Shown here: piece by piece, positions 28,003-36,546 of the stretch
How the letters are laid out: each line of letters starts with the position of its first letter
How positions within the stretch are numbered: position 1 is the stretch's first letter
Assembly (NCBI RefSeq): GCF_000192225.1
Contig: NZ_GL872413.1
Location: 1,276,285-1,340,284 of the forward strand
Source: Capnocytophaga sp. oral taxon 338 str. F0234
Lineage (GTDB): Bacteria; Bacteroidota; Bacteroidia; Flavobacteriales; Flavobacteriaceae
Reading direction: 5' to 3'
DNA length: 64,000 nt
Program-made: the position numbers and the translations under genes
The notes under the pieces: generated by a model
Database searches by the model: none
Told to the model about the DNA's origin: nothing
The model's input: only the letters and a program-made list of their open reading frames with translations

Positions 28003-29658
28003 ATGAACCAAGAAAATCAAATTTGGTGGCTCAACGAAGAGTCCGAACAAATTCTTAATCGTGGCTATCTCCTTAAAGGGGAAAGTGTAGAAGGAGCCAT
28101 TGACCGTATTACTTATGCTGCCGCCAAGCGATTATTTAAGCCTGAATTGCAACCTGCTTTTAAGGAGATGATTACCAAGGGGTGGATTAGTTTTTCCTCT
28201 CCTATTTGGGCAAATATGGGTACTGAAAGAGGACTTCCTATTTCCTGCTTTAATGTACATATCCCCGATAGCATTGAAGGGATTACTCATAAGCTTGGAG
28301 AGGTAATTATGCAAACGAAGATAGGAGGAGGAACTTCTGGTTATTTTGGTGAATTACGACATCGTGGTTCTGCAGTTACTGATAATGGAAAATCCAGCGG
28401 GGCTGTAAGTTTTATGAAACTTTTTGACTCTGCTATGGATGTTGTATCTCAAGGAGGAGTTCGGCGAGGTGCCTTTGCTGCCTATTTGGATATTGATCAT
28501 CCCGATATTGAAGAATTTTTGCAGATTAAGGATACAGGTTATCATATTCAGAATCTGTTCTTTGGAGTATGTGTTCCCGATTATTGGATACAGGAAATGA
28601 TTGATGGTGATGTCGATAAGCGAAAGCTATGGGCAAGGGTATTGGAATCTCGCCAACAAAAGGGGCTTCCTTATATTTTCTTTACCGATAATGTCAATCG
28701 TAAACGTCCACAGGTATATAAGGATAATAATATGTTCATCCACTCCAGTAATTTATGTAGTGAAATCATGTTGCCTTCTAGTGCAGAGGAATCCTTTATC
28801 TGCTGTCTTTCTTCTATGAATTTAGAGCTTTTTGATGAATGGAAGGATACCAAAGCCGTGAAATTGGCTATTTTCTTTCTAGATGCCGTACTTTCTGAAT
28901 TTATTGAAAAAACGAAGGATAACTATTATTTGCAGTCAGCTCGTAATTTTGCAATACGTCACAGGGCAGTAGGGTTAGGAGTATTGGGATATCACTCTTA
29001 TTTGCAGAAGAATATGATTCCTTTTGAGAGTTTTGAGGCAACTCAATTTAATGCACGTGCATTCATGCATATCCAAAATGAAGCTGAAAAAGCAACACAA
29101 GAGTTGGCACACATCTATGGAGAACCTGAATTACTCAAAGGATATGGAAGAAGGAATGCAACTACTATGGCTGTTGCTCCTACTACTTCAAGTTCTGCTA
29201 TTTTAGGACAGGTATCTCCTGGAATAGAACCTTTCTCAAGTAATTACTATAAGGTGGGACTTTCCAAAGGAAATTTCATGAGAAAGAACAGATATCTCAC
29301 TCAGCTGTTGGAAGAAAAAGGAATTAATAATGAGGATGTATGGCGCAGTATTCGTCTTTCGGATGGCTCTGTACAACATTTATCGGAACTTACAACTCAT
29401 GAAAAAAATGTATTTAAGACTTTTAAGGAAATTTCTCCTATGGAGATAGTAACTCAGGCAGCACAACGACAGCAGTATATTGACCAATCTCAAAGTCTTA
29501 ATCTCAATATTCCTCCTACTATGCCTGTGAGAGATGTAAATAAAGTAATTTTAGAGGCATGGAAGTTGGGAGTGAAGAGTCTTTATTACCAACGAAGTCA
29601 GTCAGTTGCCAAAGAAATGATTATGAATTTTGTTAATTGTAGTAGTTGTGAATCTTAG
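28003..29658 (+). CDS. nrdA: Ribonucleoside-diphosphate reductase, alpha subunit
   Basis: A 551-residue large subunit of class I ribonucleotide reductase, which makes deoxyribonucleotides. Catalytic features are present: the first redox Cys in GLPISCFNV; NLCSEI with the radical-site Asn, Cys and Glu; SFICCLSSMNLE with the partner Cys; the radical-relay Tyr pair in YYQRSQS; and a C-terminal shuttle pair in NCSSCES. There is no N-terminal ATP-cone, so overall activity inhibition by dATP through that domain is not expected. No nrdB lies in the window, which is unusual because beta is often adjacent. Confidence 0.93.
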   Translation: MNQENQIWWLNEESEQILNRGYLLKGESVEGAIDRITYAAAKRLFKPELQPAFKEMITKGWISFSSPIWANMGTERGLPISCFNVHIPDSIEGITHKLGEVIMQTKIGGGTSGYFGELRHRGSAVTDNGKSSGAVSFMKLFDSAMDVVSQGGVRRGAFAAYLDIDHPDIEEFLQIKDTGYHIQNLFFGVCVPDYWIQEMIDGDVDKRKLWARVLESRQQKGLPYIFFTDNVNRKRPQVYKDNNMFIHSSNLCSEIMLPSSAEESFICCLSSMNLELFDEWKDTKAVKLAIFFLDAVLSEFIEKTKDNYYLQSARNFAIRHRAVGLGVLGYHSYLQKNMIPFESFEATQFNARAFMHIQNEAEKATQELAHIYGEPELLKGYGRRNATTMAVAPTTSSSAILGQVSPGIEPFSSNYYKVGLSKGNFMRKNRYLTQLLEEKGINNEDVWRSIRLSDGSVQHLSELTTHEKNVFKTFKEISPMEIVTQAAQRQQYIDQSQSLNLNIPPTMPVRDVNKVILEAWKLGVKSLYYQRSQSVAKEMIMNFVNCSSCES

Positions 29659-29716
29659 TAAATAAAGAAATTAAAAAAAAATATACGGATTATTAGTCTT
29701 TTTGATTAATAATTCG

Positions 29717-29724
29717 TATTTTTG
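29717..29724 (+). promoter_or_regulatory. -7 promoter element of xerD
   Basis: TATTTTTG ends nine bases before ATG 29734, predicting a leader of only about five bases. Confidence 0.55.
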
Positions 29725-29733
29725 CTTTATGGT

Positions 29734-30627
29734 ATGTGGAAGAAACTTTTAAAAGATTTTGAACATTATTTGAAGATAGAGCGAGGGATGTCAGAGAATT
29801 CAGTACATTCCTATTTGTTTGATATGGAGAAACTCCGTGAGTTTGTTGCTATTCATCAGATAGAAGAAACACCTGTTAATATCTCAGCAGAGACGCTTCG
29901 TATGTTCATTTATGAAGTAGGGAAGGAGTTACATGCACGTTCTCAATCCCGGCTTATTTCTGCTTTAAAAAGTTTTTTTAAGTTCTTATTATTGGAAAAT
30001 TACCGAGAGGATTTTCCCATGGAGACTATTGATACTCCTAAATTTGGAATGAAACTTCCTGATACACTTTCTTTGGAAGAAATAGATGCTATCATTGCAG
30101 GGATTGACCTTTCTACAGAGGAAGGACATCGTAATAGAGCTATTATAGAAACACTCTATGGATGTGGATTGCGAGTATCGGAGCTGGTGAATTTGCATTT
30201 GTCTGATTTGTTTTTTTCAGAAGGGTTCATACGTGTGTTAGGGAAAGGAAATAAGCAGCGCCTAGTACCCATTAGTGAATATACACAAAAAGAAATTAAT
30301 AACTATATATTACATCAGCGAAAAAATATTCCTATAGTTAAAGAGTTTTCGGATATTGTTTTCTTAAACCGAAGAGGTAAGCAACTTACACGAGCTATGA
30401 TCTTTACTATTATAAAGCAAGCCGCCTCTGCCATAGGACTTACTAAAACGATCAGTCCTCACACTTTTCGGCATTCTTTTGCAACTCATCTGTTGGAGAA
30501 TGGGGCAAACTTAAGGGCTATTCAGCTGATGTTAGGACATGAAAGTATTATTACTACGGAAATATATACACATATTGACCATTCTTATCTTTCACAGGTG
30601 ATAAATACTTATCACCCAAGAAAATAG
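29734..30627 (+). CDS. xerD: Tyrosine recombinase XerD
   Basis: A 297-residue site-specific recombinase that resolves chromosome dimers at dif. The N-terminal SAM-like core-binding domain starts WKKLLKDFEHYLKIERGMSE. The catalytic domain shows Arg in YGCGLRVSELVNL, Lys in LGKGNKQRLVPI, HTFRHSFATHLLENGANLR, LGHESIITTEIYTH, and the nucleophilic Tyr in that last motif. The length and chromosomal setting fit housekeeping XerD rather than an integrase. ATG 29734 is preferred over TTG 29722, which lies inside the promoter element. Confidence 0.95.
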   Translation: MWKKLLKDFEHYLKIERGMSENSVHSYLFDMEKLREFVAIHQIEETPVNISAETLRMFIYEVGKELHARSQSRLISALKSFFKFLLLENYREDFPMETIDTPKFGMKLPDTLSLEEIDAIIAGIDLSTEEGHRNRAIIETLYGCGLRVSELVNLHLSDLFFSEGFIRVLGKGNKQRLVPISEYTQKEINNYILHQRKNIPIVKEFSDIVFLNRRGKQLTRAMIFTIIKQAASAIGLTKTISPHTFRHSFATHLLENGANLRAIQLMLGHESIITTEIYTHIDHSYLSQVINTYHPRK

Positions 30628-30666
30628 AATTTAAGATAGAGAAAATATTTTAATTTATTTTGATAT

Positions 30667-33126
30667 ATGATACGAAAATATTTATTATTAGCCATGTTTG
30701 CTTCTTCTTTGGTTGCAGTGGCACAAACAGAAACTTCGGGACGTTCCTTATATCATGCCGAAGCTACTAAGTACAACGCTCTTGACCATACCAAATTGCG
30801 TGTATCTCTTAATTTTGAAAAGAAAGAGCTCTATGGGGAAGAGTGGCTCACTGCCTCTCCTTATTTCTATCCAACGGATTCCTTAGTGCTGGATGCACAA
30901 GCTATGATTATTCATAGTGTTAACCTAAGTGATAAGAAAGGAACCAAAGGGGCTCCTCTTACTTATAAGTATGCTGATGATAAGCTTACTATCCATCTTA
31001 ATAAGACTTACCAACGTGGAGAAAAATATACTGTTTACATTAAGTATACTGCTCAGCCAGAAAAAGTAGGTAAGCATGGTAGTCTGGCTATTACCGATGC
31101 TAAAGGATTATACTTTATTAATTCCAATAAGGAAGATAAGGAAAAACCTATTCAAGTATGGTCTCAAGGAGAAACTAAAGCTAACTCTTGCTGGTTCCCT
31201 ACCATTGATGAGATTAACCAGAAGTCTACTCAAGAGATGTATATTACAGTTCCAAATCAGTTTATTACTCTTTCTAATGGAATCCTTGCTTCTTCCATCA
31301 AAGATGGTAAAGGTATGCGTACAGATTATTGGGTGATGAACAAAAAACATGCTCCTTACTTATTTTTCCTTGGAACTGGAGAATATGTAGAAGTAAAGGA
31401 TAAACCCTGGAGGGGAAAAGTACCTATCTCATATTATGTAGAAAAAGAATATGCCAATGTAGCCAAAAGAATCTTTGGAAAAACTTCAGAAATGATAGAA
31501 TTCTATTCCAAACGATTAAACTATGACTTTCCTTGGCAAAAATATCATCAGATTACAGCTCAAGAGTATGTAAGTGGTGCTATGGAAAATACTACAGCTG
31601 TTCTTCATAGTTCTATGGCTCAGCAAGATGCTGAAGCACTCAATGACCAAAATATATGGGAAGCTACAGTAGCTCACGAACTTTTCCATCACTGGTTTGG
31701 CGACTTGGTAACTGCAGAGAGCTGGGCTAACCTTACTGTAAATGAATCTTTTGCTAATTATTCTGAATATCTTTGGTTTGAGTATAAGTATGGGAAGGAT
31801 TATGCAGACTATCATCTATATCGTGATATTACAGGCTACAAAAATAGTGGCTCTTTCGAAAAGGATTTGGTACGCTTTGACTATAAAGGGCGTGAAGATA
31901 TGTTCGATGCTGTTTCCTATAACAAAGGAGGAAGTATTCTTCACATGCTTCGTAATTACTTAGGTGACAAAGCTTTCTTTGAAGGTATTTCTAGATATCT
32001 TAAGGAACACCAATATGGAACAGGGGAAGCACACCAATTACGTCTTGCCTTAGAAGAAGTAAGTGGAAGAGACCTTAACTGGTTCTTTAACCAATGGTAC
32101 TTTAATCATGGTAATGTAGTAATGACTCCTAAAGTTACTTATGATAATACTAAAAAAGAAGCAGTATTGGAAATTACTCAGGATGAAAAACTTATGTTCC
32201 AATTCCCTTTAGAGGTGGATATATATGACGGTGGTAAGTATGTACGCAAACAAGTATGGGTAGATGCTAAAGCCAAGAATGAATTCCGTTTCCCTGTATC
32301 TGCTTCTTATAGCCTCATTAATATAGATCCTCGTGGTCTTATCGTTGGAGATGAAGCAGATTACAAAACTCCTGCACAATATCTTTTCCAATACAAAAAT
32401 GCTAAAGATTTCAAGAGCCGTAATCAAGCCGTTGAGTATGCTGTAAATGCAGGAAATACAGACATTCTCTTATTAGCACTTAAGGATCCTTTCTTCCGTT
32501 TGCGTATCTTAGCTATGCAAGGTTTAAGTCAAGATAGAATGAATGAATGGATTCCTATAGTAGAGAACTTAGCTAATAATGATCCTGAGAATTTGGTGAA
32601 AGCAGCGGCTATTACACAACTCTCTCGTACAAGAGATACCAAGTTTAGACCATTGTATGAAAAATCTGTAAAAATACCTTCTCGTGCTATAAAAGTAGCA
32701 GCTGCCTCTGGATTGGTATCCTTAGATCCCTCTTTGGCAGGACAATATGTGGATATTATTGATTTGAATAAGCTTGATAGGCAACAATTCATGTTCTTTT
32801 TACCTTATATCCTAAAGAGTAGAAATGACAAATATCTACCCGTACTTGCCAATAGAGTCATTTATTATCCTTTGTATCCAGAACAGTATCAAGCTCCTTT
32901 CAAGGAAGGATTCACTTGGCTTATGAGTACTGATAATACTGAACTTACCAAGAAAGTAACTAAAACTCTTGGAAATGTATTTGGCTGGGTAAGTGAAGAT
33001 CAAAAGAAACAGCTTCGCAAAGTGGCTGAAGAAGGGTTGAGAATTAAGGAAGATTTACTTAAGAAGAATCCTAATTCAGCTTCTATCAAAGAACAAATAG
33101 AACTTTTGAAGAATATCAAATGGTAA
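30667..33126 (+). CDS. M1 family metallo-aminopeptidase
   Basis: An 819-residue exported zinc peptidase with a signal peptide (MIRKYLLLAMFASSLVAVAQ). After the N-terminal beta-saddle domain come the exopeptidase motif GAMEN (about 304) and the zinc site HELFHHWFGDL (about 337), with the third ligand Glu in NESFANYSEYLWFE. A long HEAT-like C-terminal region follows (about 560-819). It trims N-terminal residues from peptides, probably in the periplasm, which suits an asaccharolytic oral-type lifestyle. It follows xerD by 39 bases. Confidence 0.95.
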   Translation: MIRKYLLLAMFASSLVAVAQTETSGRSLYHAEATKYNALDHTKLRVSLNFEKKELYGEEWLTASPYFYPTDSLVLDAQAMIIHSVNLSDKKGTKGAPLTYKYADDKLTIHLNKTYQRGEKYTVYIKYTAQPEKVGKHGSLAITDAKGLYFINSNKEDKEKPIQVWSQGETKANSCWFPTIDEINQKSTQEMYITVPNQFITLSNGILASSIKDGKGMRTDYWVMNKKHAPYLFFLGTGEYVEVKDKPWRGKVPISYYVEKEYANVAKRIFGKTSEMIEFYSKRLNYDFPWQKYHQITAQEYVSGAMENTTAVLHSSMAQQDAEALNDQNIWEATVAHELFHHWFGDLVTAESWANLTVNESFANYSEYLWFEYKYGKDYADYHLYRDITGYKNSGSFEKDLVRFDYKGREDMFDAVSYNKGGSILHMLRNYLGDKAFFEGISRYLKEHQYGTGEAHQLRLALEEVSGRDLNWFFNQWYFNHGNVVMTPKVTYDNTKKEAVLEITQDEKLMFQFPLEVDIYDGGKYVRKQVWVDAKAKNEFRFPVSASYSLINIDPRGLIVGDEADYKTPAQYLFQYKNAKDFKSRNQAVEYAVNAGNTDILLLALKDPFFRLRILAMQGLSQDRMNEWIPIVENLANNDPENLVKAAAITQLSRTRDTKFRPLYEKSVKIPSRAIKVAAASGLVSLDPSLAGQYVDIIDLNKLDRQQFMFFLPYILKSRNDKYLPVLANRVIYYPLYPEQYQAPFKEGFTWLMSTDNTELTKKVTKTLGNVFGWVSEDQKKQLRKVAEEGLRIKEDLLKKNPNSASIKEQIELLKNIKW

Positions 33127-33170
33127 GAAATGTAACTTATTAGATATCTGTTTTTCAGTAATTAACAAAA

Positions 33171-33199
33171 AGCTATCCATGAATTGGATGGCTTTTTTT
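33171..33199 (+). terminator. Terminator after the M1 aminopeptidase
   Basis: AGCTATCC / GGATGGCT stem (8 bp, one U-G) with a seven-base loop, followed by seven T. Confidence 0.85.
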
Positions 33200-33315
33200 C
33201 TAAAGAAAAATATAATTCTCTCTTATGATAATGAAGTGGGAAATTCAGGGGGTGGAAGTATTATTTTTGTAAACGATGTTGAGTAATCCTTTTATTATTT
33301 CTTACCTTTATTTTC

Positions 33316-33346
33316 TTGACTTTCCTCTTCAAATGTTGTATCTTTG
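33316..33346 (+). promoter_or_regulatory. mgtE promoter (-33 TTGAC, -7 TATCTTTG)
   Basis: TTGAC at 33316-33320 and TATCTTTG at 33339-33346, 18 bases apart, is a near-consensus Bacteroidota promoter. It leaves a leader of about 70 bases before mgtE. Confidence 0.75.
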
Positions 33347-33372
33347 CGCCCTATAATTAAGGAATGGGAAAA

Positions 33373-33413
33373 GTGAAGAATAAAAAGTAAATTCTTCATT
33401 CTTCATTCATCAC
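33373..33413 (+). promoter_or_regulatory. Hairpin and ATTCTTC repeat in the mgtE leader
   Basis: TGAAGAAT (33374-33381) pairs with ATTCTTCA (33391-33398). A second CATTCTTCATTC copy follows to 33408, giving alternative pairings for the same left arm. There is no T-run, so it is not a terminator. A role in Mg control is only a guess. Confidence 0.4.
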
Positions 33414-33421
33414 TCTAAAAA

Positions 33422-34777
33422 ATGCAAGGATTTAAACTCACCGAAGAAATTATTGCTCATATTCGTCAGTTGATAGCTTCTGACCAAAAGCAACAACTCA
33501 AGGAATACCTTGAGTCCCTTCACTTTGCTGATATAGCAGAGATTACCAGTGAATTAGAGCTGGAAGAAGCTGCTTACTTGGTGAGCCTTCTGAACCGAGA
33601 AAAAGCTTCTGAGACATTGACTGAGGTAGATGAGGAAGTGCTGGAGCACATCTTGGATAATCTCTCTAATGAAGAGATTGCCCGTGACCTACAGGAACTG
33701 GATACCGATGATGCCGCTTACTTGATTGCGGAACTTCCTGAAGAGAGACAAACACAAATTCTCTCTCATTTGGAGGATAAGGAGCATGCTCAGGACATTG
33801 TGGATTTGCTTCGTTATGATGATAATTCTGCAGGTGGACTCATGGCTAAGGAATTAGTTAAGGTCAATGAGAACTGGGACGTGGATACTTGTATGAAGGA
33901 AATACGAGAACAAGGGCAACATGTAACACGTGTACACTCTATCTATGTGGTGGATAATGATGAAGTACTCAAGGGTCGTCTCTCTCTAAAGGACTTAATG
34001 ACCTCCCCCCAAGGAGCACATATCAGGGATATTTACATTCCTAAGGTGGATTTTGTCTTTGTGCATGACACTCCAGAGGAAGTTGCCCATGTAATGCAAA
34101 AGTATAATTTGGAGGCTATTCCTGTGGTTGACAAGATGCATCGCCTTGTAGGACGTATTACTATTGATGATATTGTAGATGTCATTAAGGAAGAGGCTGA
34201 ACATGATTATCAGATGGCTGCGGGGATTACCCAAGATGTAGAGGCAGATGATACTATTTGGAAGCTTACCCGTGCGCGCCTGCCGTGGCTGCTCATCGGA
34301 ATGATTGGAGGGATAGGAGCGGCTAGTATTATCAATGGATTTCAGGATGGGCTTACTTCCTACCCTGTACTTTTGCTGTTCATTCCCTTAATACAGTCCA
34401 CAGCAGGGAATGTAGGAGTACAATCTTCTGCTATAGTGGTACAAGGTTTGGCAAATAAAAGTATAGATGGAGCCCTTTTAGGTAGGCTCCTCAAGGAATT
34501 CCTCTTAGGGCTTATTAATGGACTCGCTTTAGCATTTTTAGTGCTGATTATGAGCCATTTTATTTTTGGGAGTTCCTATTGGGAATCCGCTACCGTGTGT
34601 ATAGCTTTAGTAACAGTGATTATTAATGCTGCGGTAATAGGTACTTTCATTCCTATATTTTTGGATAAGCAAGGAGTAGATCCAGCAGTGGCTACAGGTC
34701 CCTTTATCACCACTAGCAATGATATTTTAGGGATTTTGATCTATTTTATGATTGCTAAAATTATTTTAGGATTTTAA
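33422..34777 (+). CDS. mgtE: Magnesium transporter MgtE
   Basis: A 451-residue Mg2+ channel/transporter. In order: a MgtE N-domain superhelix (about 1-135, with LVSLLNREKASETLTEVD and DDAAYLIAELPEERQTQILS), tandem CBS domains (about 138-260, ending GRITIDDIVDVIKEE), and five transmembrane helices. The pore region includes GNVGVQSSAIVVQGLA and FITTSNDILGILIYFMIAKIIL. The CBS/N domains gate the channel by intracellular Mg2+ in the family. It has a promoter of its own and a leader with inverted repeats. Confidence 0.96.
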   Translation: MQGFKLTEEIIAHIRQLIASDQKQQLKEYLESLHFADIAEITSELELEEAAYLVSLLNREKASETLTEVDEEVLEHILDNLSNEEIARDLQELDTDDAAYLIAELPEERQTQILSHLEDKEHAQDIVDLLRYDDNSAGGLMAKELVKVNENWDVDTCMKEIREQGQHVTRVHSIYVVDNDEVLKGRLSLKDLMTSPQGAHIRDIYIPKVDFVFVHDTPEEVAHVMQKYNLEAIPVVDKMHRLVGRITIDDIVDVIKEEAEHDYQMAAGITQDVEADDTIWKLTRARLPWLLIGMIGGIGAASIINGFQDGLTSYPVLLLFIPLIQSTAGNVGVQSSAIVVQGLANKSIDGALLGRLLKEFLLGLINGLALAFLVLIMSHFIFGSSYWESATVCIALVTVIINAAVIGTFIPIFLDKQGVDPAVATGPFITTSNDILGILIYFMIAKIILGF

Positions 34778-34789
34778 AAAACACTTATT

Positions 34790-36454
34790 ATGCAAATGAA
34801 ACGAAGTCGTGCGCAAGAGTCCACCGATGCTATTGAGAAACTCTATACTACTATGCGCCACCTGTTCAATCGAGGATTCTATAAGCCTATGGGAGTTTCT
34901 GGGGAAAGTCTCAGAGAGTCTCTTTTGCTTCTGCGTCCGGAGATATATGGTACCATTGCTCAAAACCAAACGGAGCTTAATGGATTACTTTATGTACTTG
35001 ATCGTCTACCTATTGGAATAGAACAATGTAGATTTATTAATATGATTTCTGATGAGGGGTATCGTCAGTCTCATTTTGAACCTATTATTCCTCCTAAACG
35101 TCGCAGAAACTGCTATCGTATAGATAATGAGCAGATGAATATAGAGATTACTCGCGGTCGTTCCGATATTTATGATATACTTACCCATCTCACTTTTCTT
35201 TTTATAGAATCTCATAAGATAGCCCATAGTGTTTTGGAGGAAGAAAGCAATAAAATCAGTCGTGATTGGGAGAAAATAGAGTCCTTAGCCCAAAAGAAGA
35301 AGCTCAGCCAAACCGAGCGAGAATTGGCGCTGATTCATATAGGGAAGGTACTGGGGCGTACCTTTGAAGAAATACTTCCTGCTTATCATCAACTTTCCAC
35401 AGAGAAAAATCCTGAACGTTTTATACAAGTTATTTATTGGTTGGGCAAAATTGCCTTAGAGGAGATACTCTCTGACAATAAGCGGGTAATTACTTTTTCT
35501 CCTATTCTAAGAGAGAGGTTGGGACACCATATTTACGGAGAAATATGGGCGAATACTTTGAAGAAAACACTCAAGGAACATCGCCTTTTAGAACGTCCCT
35601 TACATATTATCAGTGCTAATATGCATAGTGTAATGAATGCTCTTTTTGCTAAGAAAGCATTGGTTGTCAAGGAGAAAGAGAATTCTCAGTGGACAACCTA
35701 TATTTCATTAAGTGAGGAAAAGAATCATGCTCTTAGGGATAAGGTGATGGACTATGCTCTACAACATGGCATGCTTTTTATCAAGGACAAATCGGGCACC
35801 AATATAGATGTGCAGATTGTAGATACGGCACTCATTCCTGAAAATGATTTTTTCAAGAAAACTACTACCGAAGAGGCTCCTGTACTTTTGGTGATGGATT
35901 ATGCTTTTGGAGAACAGGCTTATGAAACTATAGATGAACTTCTCAAACCTTATAAAGTAGAAGGAAAAAGCTATTTCCTTAATGTTATTTCTGTCTCTAT
36001 TATGGGAAAAGCAGGAATTTTGGAAGGGGAAAAGGGTGATATTATGATTCCTAATGCACATATCTTTGAAGGGACTGCTGATAACTATCCCTTTGAGAAC
36101 GAGCTTTCTAAATCCGATTTTGAAGGTAATGGACTCAGAGTATTTGAGGGAACAATGGTTACTGTTTTAGGGACTTCTTTGCAAAATAGAGATGTACTTA
36201 CTTACTTCCACAAATCCACTTGGAATGTGATAGGTCTTGAGATGGAAGGAGCACATTATCAAAAAGCCATACAATCTGCTTCCAAAATTCGTAAAAGCAT
36301 CCGCAGAGATGTCAAAGTACGCTATGCTTATTATGCTTCTGATAACCCTTTGGAGACAGGTAGTACTTTAGCTTCTGGTAGTTTGGGCTTAATAGGAGTG
36401 AAACCCACTTATCTTATTACTCATCATATCTTAAAACAGATAGGTAGGGGATGA
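34790..36454 (+). CDS. DUF6909-type conserved protein with nucleosidase-like C-terminus
   Basis: A 554-residue soluble protein that I recognise as a conserved flavobacterial family (probably DUF6909) of unknown function. The first half is helical and basic (MKRSRAQESTDAIEKLYTTM; PPKRRRNCYRI). The C-terminal part (about 365-554) has VLLVMDYAFGEQAYETIDEL, SIMGKAGILEGEKGDIMIPN and VIGLEMEGAHYQKAI. The E-M-E tripeptide and the 'GKAG...GDIMIP' order resemble purine nucleoside phosphorylase/MTA nucleosidase folds. That likeness is inference. It starts 12 bases after mgtE and is probably co-transcribed. Confidence 0.65.
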   Translation: MQMKRSRAQESTDAIEKLYTTMRHLFNRGFYKPMGVSGESLRESLLLLRPEIYGTIAQNQTELNGLLYVLDRLPIGIEQCRFINMISDEGYRQSHFEPIIPPKRRRNCYRIDNEQMNIEITRGRSDIYDILTHLTFLFIESHKIAHSVLEEESNKISRDWEKIESLAQKKKLSQTERELALIHIGKVLGRTFEEILPAYHQLSTEKNPERFIQVIYWLGKIALEEILSDNKRVITFSPILRERLGHHIYGEIWANTLKKTLKEHRLLERPLHIISANMHSVMNALFAKKALVVKEKENSQWTTYISLSEEKNHALRDKVMDYALQHGMLFIKDKSGTNIDVQIVDTALIPENDFFKKTTTEEAPVLLVMDYAFGEQAYETIDELLKPYKVEGKSYFLNVISVSIMGKAGILEGEKGDIMIPNAHIFEGTADNYPFENELSKSDFEGNGLRVFEGTMVTVLGTSLQNRDVLTYFHKSTWNVIGLEMEGAHYQKAIQSASKIRKSIRRDVKVRYAYYASDNPLETGSTLASGSLGLIGVKPTYLITHHILKQIGRG

Positions 36455-36479
36455 TATGATGATACATCCCCTAATCTGT
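36436..36479 (+). terminator. Long hairpin over the DUF6909-type stop codon
   Basis: ACAGAT + AGGGGATG pairs with CATCCCCT + ATCTGT, with an asymmetric internal loop (14 bp in all). It lies between convergent genes. No T-run follows, so termination is probable but not certain. Confidence 0.5.
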
Positions 36480-36546
36480 CTATAGATAATTATGCCTTTG
36501 AACAATGATGTTATCTTTTGTAAAAAAAAGAGCCATCATTTATTTA

